From: Oscillibacter sp.
Lineage (GTDB): Bacteria > Bacillota > Clostridia > Oscillospirales > Oscillospiraceae
Length of the DNA stretch: 64,000 bases
Direction of reading: 5' to 3'
Assembly (NCBI GenBank): GCA_022797935.1
Contig: JAAWLO010000002.1
Span: 20,037 to 84,036 of the forward strand
The position numbers were made by a program, and so were the translations under genes. Shown piece after piece: positions 10,359-18,030 of this stretch (position 1 is its first letter; each line of letters begins with the position of its first letter). The notes beneath the pieces are model-generated. The model did not search any database. It was given only the letters and a program-made list of their open reading frames with translations, and had not been told where the DNA came from.

Positions 10359-11111
10359 ATGAGAATTTACTGTGAGAAGGACTATGACGCCATGAGCCGC
10401 CGGGCCGCCGCAGTGATCGCCTCGGAGATCATCCACCGCCCGGACTGCGTGCTGGGCTTGGCCACCGGTTCCAGCCCGGAGGGAACGTACCGGTATCTGG
10501 TGGAGTGGACGAAGCAGAATCTGCTGAGCTTCCGTCAGGTCCGTTCTGTGAATCTGGACGAGTACAAGGGCCTGGAGCCCACGCATGACCAGAGCTACCG
10601 TTATTTCATGCAGTCTCATCTGTTTGACCACGTGGATATTCTCCCGGAGAACACCCGGGTGCCCGACGGCCTGACGGCGGACCCCGCCGCCCACTGCGCC
10701 GGGTATGACGCCTATATCCGTTCCCTGGGCTACGTGGACCTCCAGCTGCTGGGTATTGGCCGCAACGGCCATATCGGCTTCAATGAGCCCGGCGACTGCT
10801 TCGTGAAGGAGACCCATGTGGTGGATTTGGCGGAGAGCACCATTGACGCCAACGCCCGCTTCTTTGCCACGCGGGACGACGTGCCCAAGCAGGCCATCAG
10901 CATGGGCATCGGCGCCATCATGGGAGCCAAGAAGGTGCTGCTGGTAGCCAGCGGCGCGGAGAAGGCCGACGCCATCCTGGGCACGGTCTGCGGGCCCATC
11001 TCGCCCCGGTGCCCCGGCTCCATTCTTCAGCTCCATCCCAATGTAGTGCTGGTATGCGACGAGGCGGCGGGCAGCAAGCTGAAGGCCGCCGGAGCAGCGG
11101 TATGCGGATAA
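10359..11111 (+). CDS. nagB: Glucosamine-6-phosphate deaminase
   Basis: LGLATGSSPEGTYRYL, VNLDEYKGLEPTHDQSYRYFM, LLGIGRNGHIGFNEPG. Confidence 0.95.
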   Translation: MRIYCEKDYDAMSRRAAAVIASEIIHRPDCVLGLATGSSPEGTYRYLVEWTKQNLLSFRQVRSVNLDEYKGLEPTHDQSYRYFMQSHLFDHVDILPENTRVPDGLTADPAAHCAGYDAYIRSLGYVDLQLLGIGRNGHIGFNEPGDCFVKETHVVDLAESTIDANARFFATRDDVPKQAISMGIGAIMGAKKVLLVASGAEKADAILGTVCGPISPRCPGSILQLHPNVVLVCDEAAGSKLKAAGAAVCG

Positions 11112-12238
11112 TCAACGGCCAGGTCTTTGACCTGGAAGCGGGCTTTGTTTCCCGGGAACTCTGTACAGACGGACCTCTGCTGGCGGCGTCCAGCGGCGAA
11201 GAGGCGGTTCTGGACGCAGCCGGATGCTGGGTCATCCCGGCTCTGGTGGACGTCCACTTCCACGGCTGCGTGGGAGAGGATTTCAGCGACGCCACGCCGG
11301 AGGGCCTGCAAAAGATTGCGGATTATGAACTGTCCCAGGGTGTGGGCTACCTCTGCCCCGCCGGGATGACGCTGCCGGAAGAGCAGCTGCTGGCCATCTG
11401 CCGGAACACCGCCGCGCACCGGGCGCAGAACACCGGCGGCGCGGAAGTGGCAGGCGTTCACCTGGAGGGGCCTTTCCTCAACGCCGCGAAAAAGGGCGCG
11501 CAGAACGGCGCCTACCTCCGGGACCCCGACGTCTCCCTGCTCAAGCGCCTCCAGGAGGCGGCGGAGGGCTGCGTAAAACTGGTAACCGTGGCCCCGGAGC
11601 AGCCGGGAGCTTTGGAATTCATCCGGGCCGCTGTGGAGATGGGGATTGCCGTCTCCCTGGGTCATACCACGGCGGATTATGACACGGCGAAAGCGGCCTT
11701 CGAGGCGGGAGCGGACCACGCCACCCATCTCTACAACGCCATGCCGCCGCTGGGCCACCGGAATCCCGGCGTCATCGGCGCGGCCTTCGACCATCCCAAG
11801 GCGCAGGCCGAGCTGATCTGCGACGGCGTCCACATTCACCCCAGTGTGGTGCGGGCCACCTTCCGCCTCTTCGGCGCGGCGCGGATGCTGCTGGTGTCCG
11901 ACACCATGCGGGCGGCGGGAATGCCTGACGGAGCCTATACCCTGGGCGGTCTGGATGTGAACGTAAAGGGCCCCCTGTGTACCCTGGAGGACGGCACCAT
12001 TGCCGGTTCCGCCACGAATCTGATGGACTGTATGCGGACCGCCGTTTCCTTTGGGATTCCTCTGGCGGACGCCGTCCGAGCCTGTACGTATAACCCCGCC
12101 CGTTCCATTGGAATCGACAGCCGGGTTGGAACCCTGGACACGGGGAAGGAGGCCAGTCTGGTGCTGCTGAATCAGACGGACCTGTCCATCCGCGCGATTC
12201 TCTTCCGGGGACGGCTGGTTTCCGGTCCGGCGGCCTGA
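11102..12238 (+). CDS. nagA: N-acetylglucosamine-6-phosphate deacetylase
   Basis: PALVDVHFHGCVGEDF, AGVHLEGPFLN, SLGHTTADYD, ATHLYNAMPPLGHRNPG; overlaps nagB. Confidence 0.95.
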   Translation: MRIINGQVFDLEAGFVSRELCTDGPLLAASSGEEAVLDAAGCWVIPALVDVHFHGCVGEDFSDATPEGLQKIADYELSQGVGYLCPAGMTLPEEQLLAICRNTAAHRAQNTGGAEVAGVHLEGPFLNAAKKGAQNGAYLRDPDVSLLKRLQEAAEGCVKLVTVAPEQPGALEFIRAAVEMGIAVSLGHTTADYDTAKAAFEAGADHATHLYNAMPPLGHRNPGVIGAAFDHPKAQAELICDGVHIHPSVVRATFRLFGAARMLLVSDTMRAAGMPDGAYTLGGLDVNVKGPLCTLEDGTIAGSATNLMDCMRTAVSFGIPLADAVRACTYNPARSIGIDSRVGTLDTGKEASLVLLNQTDLSIRAILFRGRLVSGPAA

Positions 12239-12340
12239 GCGCTTCCGGTTTTCCCCGTGGAACGCGGTTCCACGTTAAATTCAAGGGCCGCAGGGGCTAC
12301 TCCATTCCCATAGCCTCCGGCACCGGATAAAAAGGAGAAA

Positions 12341-12436
12341 CCGCTGCTTGCGGTGCGGCAGTGTGGAGACCTGCCGTAAAGTCCCGGGAACTGGCGTCCC
12401 GGGATGAGGCGGAGCGGGCGGAGGCCCCTCCATCAA
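12341..12436 (+). promoter_or_regulatory. Candidate structured 5' leader of the MsmK-type gene (class not identified)
   Basis: Consecutive perfect or near-perfect stems: ccgc/gcgg, cggcag-tgtggagac-ctgccg, tcccggg-aactggcg-tcccggga, gatgagg...cctccatc, ending about 12 nt before the ATG. Confidence 0.45.
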
Positions 12437-12447
12437 AGCAACATGCT

Positions 12448-13629
12448 ATGGCTACTTTGAATCTGAAGAGCATCAAGAAGATTTATCCCCACAGCGGCGG
12501 CCAGAAAAAGGCCCGGAAAAAGAAGAATGAACCGGAGAAGAAGATCAACCTCCAGGTGACGGAGCAGGGCGTGGTTGCCGTGCAGGAGTTCAATCTGGAT
12601 ATTGCCGACAAGGAATTCATCGTTCTGGTTGGTCCCTCCGGCTGCGGCAAGTCCACCACGCTGCGCATGGTGGCGGGCCTGGAGGAGATTTCCGAGGGTG
12701 AGCTGCTGATTGACGGCAAGGTGATGAACGACGTAGAGCCCAAGAACCGGGATATCGCCATGGTCTTCCAGTCCTATGCCCTGTACCCCCACATGACGGT
12801 CTATGAGAATATGGCCTTCCCCCTGAAGCTGCGGAAGATGGACAAAGAGGAAATCGACCGCCGGGTAAAGGAAGCCGCCGAAATTCTGGACATCACCCAG
12901 TATCTGGACCGCAAGCCCAAGGCCCTTTCCGGCGGCCAGCGGCAGCGCGTCGCCATTGGCCGGGCCATCGTCCGGGAGCCCAAGGTGCTGCTGATGGACG
13001 AACCCCTCTCCAACCTGGACGCCAAGCTCCGCAACCAAATGCGGGCGGAGATCATCAAGCTGCGGCAGAAGATCAACACCACCTTCATGTACGTTACCCA
13101 CGACCAGACCGAGGCCATGACCCTGGGTGACCGGATTGTCATCATGAAAGACGGCTTTATCCAGCAGATCGGCACGCCCCAGCAGGTGTTCGATCATCCG
13201 GCGAATCTCTTCGTGGCGGGCTTTATCGGCACGCCGCAGATGAACTTCTTCCATGCCAAGCTGGTGAAGGAGAACGGCAGCTATCTGGTGTCCGTGGGCG
13301 GTATCAAGGTGGCCCTTTCCCAGGAGAAGCAGGAGGCCCTGTCCAAGCGGAACACGGCGGAGCAGACGATTACCCTGGGCGTCCGGCCAGACCATATGAT
13401 TCTCACGGAGGACGCGGCCAATGCCCTCACAGCGACGGTGGACGTCAGCGAAATGATGGGCAGCGCTGTCCACCTCCATGCCAACGCGGAGGGCCGGGAC
13501 GTAGTGGTCATTGTGCCCACGCTTTCCAGCGCCCAGTCCATGTTTGCCCCTGGCAGCCAGATTCATCTGACCTTTGGCGGCAATGTCTGCCATGTCTTTG
13601 ACCAGGAGGGGAAGAACCTGGAGTTTTGA
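12448..13629 (+). CDS. ABC transporter ATP-binding protein, UgpC/MsmK/MalK type
   Basis: VGPSGCGKSTTLRMVAGLE, LSGGQRQRVAIGRAIVREPKVLLMDEPLSNLDAKLR, C-terminal MalK-like regulatory region. Confidence 0.92.
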   Translation: MATLNLKSIKKIYPHSGGQKKARKKKNEPEKKINLQVTEQGVVAVQEFNLDIADKEFIVLVGPSGCGKSTTLRMVAGLEEISEGELLIDGKVMNDVEPKNRDIAMVFQSYALYPHMTVYENMAFPLKLRKMDKEEIDRRVKEAAEILDITQYLDRKPKALSGGQRQRVAIGRAIVREPKVLLMDEPLSNLDAKLRNQMRAEIIKLRQKINTTFMYVTHDQTEAMTLGDRIVIMKDGFIQQIGTPQQVFDHPANLFVAGFIGTPQMNFFHAKLVKENGSYLVSVGGIKVALSQEKQEALSKRNTAEQTITLGVRPDHMILTEDAANALTATVDVSEMMGSAVHLHANAEGRDVVVIVPTLSSAQSMFAPGSQIHLTFGGNVCHVFDQEGKNLEF

Positions 13630-13653
13630 TTCCGGGTATGCGTTCTGATCCTG

Positions 13654-13694
13654 AAAAAGCCGCGCGGCTCCCAGGGAGACGCGCGGCTTTTTTT
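13654..13694 (+). terminator. Rho-independent terminator
   Basis: aaaaagccgcgcg-gctcccagggaga-cgcgcggcttttttt. Confidence 0.88.
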
Positions 13695-13769
13695 CGCAAA
13701 GGCGGAAAAACGGAGGACTTCCTCACGAAAATCCCAAGACTGCGGGAGACAGTTTGTGCAAATCGACGG

Positions 13770-13798
13770 TTGACAAGTGTGCGCCGCCTGCGTATAAT
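13770..13798 (+). promoter_or_regulatory. Consensus sigma-A promoter of the T-box/trpX transcript
   Basis: TTGACA - 17 nt - TATAAT. Confidence 0.85.
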
Positions 13799-13804
13799 AC
13801 AGGC

Positions 13805-14083
13805 AAATCCGAAAAACCTATGAGCGAGAGAAGTACCTGGAAAGGGAATCCCCTCAGCGAGCCGCGGACAGTGGAAGCGCGGCGGGAGGCGTTCCGGCGA
13901 ATGGACTCGTGAGGGCGGAGCGAACGGCTGAAAAGTCCAGTAGCGTCCGACGGGGGCCGCGCCCGTTACCAGGGCGGCGCGCATTCTGAGGAGTGCGTGA
14001 GACGAGCGGGCGCTTCGGCGTCAACTTGGGTGGTACCGCAGGATGGAAGTCTTGTCCCAATGGAGGGACAGGGCTTTTTTTCA
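13805..14083 (+). promoter_or_regulatory. T-box riboswitch with terminator; specifier read as UGG (Trp)
   Basis: Stem I AGAAGTA opposite GAATGGA in the specifier loop (flanked by cctggaa/ttccgg and cgag/ctcg), T-box core TGGGTGGTACCGCA at 14028-14040, terminator gtcttgtccc-aatgga-gggacagggcttttttt. Confidence 0.88.
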
Positions 14084-14236
14084 TGCGGAGAAAGCCATAA
14101 ATTCCTCTGCAGACCGGAAGAAAGAAGGCTGATTCTATGAGATTGCTGACAAAACGATGGCGTCCGTATACGCTCTGCCAGACTGGAACCTTTGAATTTG
14201 ACAGCAGCCGCTGACGCTGCGAAAGGAGTATTTACC

Positions 14237-15256
14237 ATGAAAACGATGAAACGGCTTGCCGCCCTGTTTTTGGGCCTGACCCTGACCCTCTCCCTGGCCG
14301 CCTGCGGCGGGGACGCCGCAGGCGATGCCGGAACGGACCATGCCGCCGGTGACAGCGGTGACGCCGCCGGAAAGTACCTCATCGGCATTTCCCAATACGG
14401 CGAACACGGTTCCCTGGACAACTGCCGCACCGGCTTCCTCCAGGGCCTGGAAGCAGCGGGCCTGAAAGAAGGCGTGGACTACGAGATCCACTACCAGAAC
14501 GCCGGATTTGACGACAGCATTGCCACCCAGATTGGTCAGACCTTCTCCGCCGAGAATGTGGATATGATGGTGGCCATTGCCACGCCCTCCGCCACGGCCT
14601 GCTTCGCCGCTGCCGAGGACAAGGACATCCCCGTCATCTTCACCGCCATCACTGACCCTGTGGGGGCCAGCCTGGACGCCGGAAACATCACCGGTACTTC
14701 CGACGTTCTGCCGGTGGAGGGTCAGCTCCAGCTCATCCGGGACCTCCAGCCCAACGCCAAAACCGTGGGCATCGTCTATACCACCAGCGAGGCCAATTCC
14801 GTCTACTCGGTGGGCGTCTACGAGGAAAAGGCCGCAGAGTACGGCTTTGCCATTGAGACCGTGGGCGTCACGGCCCAGTCGGAGGTCACCCAGGCGGTGG
14901 ATACCCTGCTCTCCCGGGGGGTGGACTGCCTGTCCAACCTGACGGACAACACCGTTGTTGGCGTCCTCCCCGCCATTCTGGAGAAGACCAACGAGGCCGG
15001 TGTTCCGGTTTACGGTTCGGAAATCGAGCAGATGAAGTTGGGCTGTGTCGCAGGCGCGGGCCTGGATTATAGCAAGCTGGGCGTTCAGACCGGCCAGATG
15101 GCCGCCAAGGTCCTCCGGGGGGAAGCCCAGTGCCAGGACCTGCCCTACGAGGTCATTGAGAATTTCGACCTCTACCTCAATGGCGAAGTCCTTTCCGCCA
15201 TGGGCATTGCGGTGCCGGAGAATGTCGCGGCCCAGGCGATTGACGTGGTTGGCTGA
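14237..15256 (+). CDS. trpX: ABC transporter substrate-binding lipoprotein, TrpX-like (ABC_sub_bind family)
   Basis: Signal/lipobox LSLAACGG; FTAITDPVGASLD, NLTDNTVVGVLPAI; downstream of Trp-type T-box. Confidence 0.82.
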   Translation: MKTMKRLAALFLGLTLTLSLAACGGDAAGDAGTDHAAGDSGDAAGKYLIGISQYGEHGSLDNCRTGFLQGLEAAGLKEGVDYEIHYQNAGFDDSIATQIGQTFSAENVDMMVAIATPSATACFAAAEDKDIPVIFTAITDPVGASLDAGNITGTSDVLPVEGQLQLIRDLQPNAKTVGIVYTTSEANSVYSVGVYEEKAAEYGFAIETVGVTAQSEVTQAVDTLLSRGVDCLSNLTDNTVVGVLPAILEKTNEAGVPVYGSEIEQMKLGCVAGAGLDYSKLGVQTGQMAAKVLRGEAQCQDLPYEVIENFDLYLNGEVLSAMGIAVPENVAAQAIDVVG

Positions 15257-15271
15257 GGAGGACGCGCGGTT

Positions 15272-16156
15272 ATGAAACTGATTACCTGCCTGTACGGAGG
15301 CGAGGAGCGGGTAGGGCTGCTGGCCGCGGGGGGAACGCTGGAAAAGCCCGCCGCGGAAGTGGTGCTGCTGCCCTATCCGGACATGAACGCCCTGATTGAG
15401 GCCGCCGCCGCAAACCCGAAAGTCCTGGACCAGCTGGGGGAGTATTACTACATCCAGGGCGTGCCTCTGGGGGACGTGACCCTCCTGGCCCCCATTCCCC
15501 GGCCCCGGCAGGATGTCATCTGCCTGGGCATGAACTACCAGGACCACGCCAAGGAGGCCGCCCAGTACGACGCGGAGGCCTTCACAAAGGACAAACCGGC
15601 GGCGGTGTACTTTTCCAAGCGGGTCAGCCGGGCCGGGGACCCCGACGGGGTGATTCCCAGCTATAAGGGGCTGGTGAAGCGTCTGGACTACGAAGCGGAA
15701 CTGGCCGTGATTATCGGCAGGACTGCCCGGGACGTCAAGGCGGAGGAGGCCGGGGACTATGTGTTCGGCTACACCGTTCTCAACGACGTGTCCGCCCGAG
15801 ACATACAGACCGGCCACAAGCAGTGGTACTTCGGCAAGAGCCTGGATGGCTTTACCCCCCTGGGCCCCTGTATCCTCACGGCGGACAGAGAGGCGTTTCC
15901 CCCGGCGCTGGAGATCTCCTGCAAGGTCAACGGGGAGGAGCGCCAGCGTTCCAACACCGCGCGGCTGATTCACAGCATTCCGGAGGTGATTGCGGAGCTC
16001 TCCGCCGGCATGACTCTGCTGCCGGGGACTATCATCGCCACCGGCACCCCCGCCGGTGTGGGCATGGGCCTGGACCCGCCGGAGTTTTTGAAGTACGGCG
16101 ACGTGGTGGAGTGCTGCATCGAGGGCATTGGGACCCTGCGGAGCACGGTGCGTTAA
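15272..16156 (+). CDS. Fumarylacetoacetate hydrolase (FAH) family protein
   Basis: ICLGMNYQDHAKEA, LDYEAELAVIIG, GYTVLNDVSARDIQ, ATGTPAGVGMG. Confidence 0.92.
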   Translation: MKLITCLYGGEERVGLLAAGGTLEKPAAEVVLLPYPDMNALIEAAAANPKVLDQLGEYYYIQGVPLGDVTLLAPIPRPRQDVICLGMNYQDHAKEAAQYDAEAFTKDKPAAVYFSKRVSRAGDPDGVIPSYKGLVKRLDYEAELAVIIGRTARDVKAEEAGDYVFGYTVLNDVSARDIQTGHKQWYFGKSLDGFTPLGPCILTADREAFPPALEISCKVNGEERQRSNTARLIHSIPEVIAELSAGMTLLPGTIIATGTPAGVGMGLDPPEFLKYGDVVECCIEGIGTLRSTVR

Positions 16157-16179
16157 TTCTTGCGAGGAGGCGGTTTGCC

Positions 16180-17118
16180 ATGCTGGACCTGCTGGTCAGC
16201 ACCCTGACCCAGGGGCTGATTTACGCGCTGATTTCCTTCGGCGTCTATATTACCTATTCTATTCTGGACTTCCCGGACCTGGGGGTGGACGGCACCTTCC
16301 CCCTGGGGGCGGCAGTGACGGCGGTGCTGCTGGTAAAGGGGGTGAACCCCTGGCTGACCCTGCCCATAGCCCTGGCGGTGGGAGGGCTGGCGGGCTTGTT
16401 CACCGGCTTCGTCCATGTAAAGCTGGGAGTTCGGAACCTGCTGGCGGGCATCATCACCATGACGGCCCTGTTTTCCATCAACCTTCAGATTGCCGGGTCC
16501 AATCTCACGGTGGACCGGGGCACGGAGACGATTTTCACCTCCGGTCCCGTTCTGGCGGTGCTGGGGAACCTCACGCTGATGGAGCGGAAGCTGGTGGTGT
16601 CCCTGCTGCTGGTTGCGGCGGCGAAACTGGCCCTGGACGCCTATTTCCGGACGAAATCCGGCCTGCTGCTCCGGGCGGTGGGGGATAACGCCGGACTGGT
16701 CACCGCCCTGGGCAAGGACCGGGGCGCGGTGAAGCTGCTGGGCCTGGTGCTGTCCAACGCCCTGGTAGCCCTGGGGGGCTGTATCGTCTGCCACGAGCAG
16801 CGGAGCTTCTCCGCCACCATGGGTACCGGCCAGCTGGTCTACGGTCTGGCGGCGGTGATTATCGGCGTGTCCCTGCTGAATTTCTACGCCGGGTCGCCCC
16901 TGGCCCGGGCCCTGCGGGAGCGAAAGGCCCTGCGTTTTCTGGCGGTTCCCGCCGGGACCACGGCGGTGATTCTGGGCAGCATCCTCTACAAGCTCTGCGT
17001 CCAGGCGGCCCTGAGCGCGGGACTGCCCGCCAACATGATGAAGCTGGTGACGGCGGCGCTGTTTCTGCTGGTGCTGGTGCTGTCCGGCCGGAGGGGGGAG
17101 GAGATCATCCATGCTTGA
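16180..17118 (+). CDS. trpY: ABC transporter permease, TrpY-like
   Basis: Multi-TM protein (YALISFGVYITYSILDFPDLGVDGTFPLGAAV), start after GAGGAGG; between TrpX-like SBP and ATPase genes. Confidence 0.82.
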   Translation: MLDLLVSTLTQGLIYALISFGVYITYSILDFPDLGVDGTFPLGAAVTAVLLVKGVNPWLTLPIALAVGGLAGLFTGFVHVKLGVRNLLAGIITMTALFSINLQIAGSNLTVDRGTETIFTSGPVLAVLGNLTLMERKLVVSLLLVAAAKLALDAYFRTKSGLLLRAVGDNAGLVTALGKDRGAVKLLGLVLSNALVALGGCIVCHEQRSFSATMGTGQLVYGLAAVIIGVSLLNFYAGSPLARALRERKALRFLAVPAGTTAVILGSILYKLCVQAALSAGLPANMMKLVTAALFLLVLVLSGRRGEEIIHA

Positions 17119-17884
17119 GCTGCGGAATGTGACGAAGATCTACAACCCCGGGACGGTGACCGAGCAGCGGCTGTTCCAGGATTTTTCCCTGACGGTGGAA
17201 GAAGGCCAGTTCGTGACGGTTGTCGGCGGCAATGGCAGCGGCAAAACCTCCCTGCTGAACATCATCTGCGGTACGATTCCCATTGAGGGAGGAGACGTGC
17301 TGGTGGACGGAACGAGCATCGCCAAGCAGAAGGACTACCAGCGATGCGCCGCGCTGGGCCGGGTGTACCAGGACCCGTCGGCGGGGACCTGCCCCCATCT
17401 GACTGTGCTGGAAAATCTCTCCCTGGCGGACAACAAGGGGAAGGCCTTTGGTCTGAGGCGGGGGGTGGACCGGCGGCGGGCGGAGTCCTACCGGGAGAAG
17501 CTGCGGGCTCTGGACCTGGGGCTGGAGGATAAGCTGGACGTGGGCATGGGGTCTCTCTCCGGCGGACAGCGGCAGGCCGTGGCCCTGCTGATGGCCACCA
17601 TGACGCCCCTGCGCTTCCTCATCCTCGACGAGCACACGGCGGCCCTGGACCCCAAGACGGCGGAGGTCATCATGGCTCTGACGGATCAGGTGGTCCGGGA
17701 GAAAGGGCTCACCGCCGTGATGGTGACCCACAACCTCCGCCACGCGGCGGCCTACGGCGACCGGATTCTGATGATGAACCAGGGCCGGGTTGTGTTGGAC
17801 CGGGCCGGAGCGGAGAAACAGGCCACCTCCATGGAGGACATTCTGGAGCAGTTCAACCGGATTTCGCTGGAGTGCGGAACTTGA
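17111..17884 (+). CDS. trpZ: ABC transporter ATP-binding protein, TrpZ-like
   Basis: VVGGNGSGKTSLLNII, GSLSGGQRQAVALLMATMTPLRFLILDEHTAALDPKTA. Confidence 0.85.
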   Translation: MLELRNVTKIYNPGTVTEQRLFQDFSLTVEEGQFVTVVGGNGSGKTSLLNIICGTIPIEGGDVLVDGTSIAKQKDYQRCAALGRVYQDPSAGTCPHLTVLENLSLADNKGKAFGLRRGVDRRRAESYREKLRALDLGLEDKLDVGMGSLSGGQRQAVALLMATMTPLRFLILDEHTAALDPKTAEVIMALTDQVVREKGLTAVMVTHNLRHAAAYGDRILMMNQGRVVLDRAGAEKQATSMEDILEQFNRISLECGT

Positions 17885-17899
17885 GATATTGAAATTTTC

Positions 17900-17929
17900 A
17901 GGACGGCGCAGTCTGCGCCGTCCTGTTTT
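17900..17929 (+). terminator. Rho-independent terminator
   Basis: aggacggcgca-gtc-tgcgccgtcctgtttt. Confidence 0.85.
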
Positions 17930-18030
17930 GTGCAGGAGAGCCTGGAAATTCTGCCAGAACTTGTCTGTTGCCTGAAGCGGAGCGGCGGAGTACAATGGAG
18001 AGGACTTCATTTCCGGAAAGGAGCGTGCGA

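Noticed and set aside
12341-12436. glmS ribozyme upstream of the MsmK-type gene
   Set aside because: Contains GAACTGG and GATGAGG-like strings but lacks the AGCGCC cleavage-site core and GACGAGG element in correct order; gene downstream is not glmS
12361-12447. N-terminal extension of the MsmK-type ORF (MWRPAVKSRELASRDEAERAEAPPSKQHA)
   Set aside because: Family members start at MATLNLKSIKKIYP; the extension is the translated structured leader
14135-15973. 612-aa minus-strand ORF
   Set aside because: Antisense to trpX-like SBP and FAH-family genes and crosses their boundary
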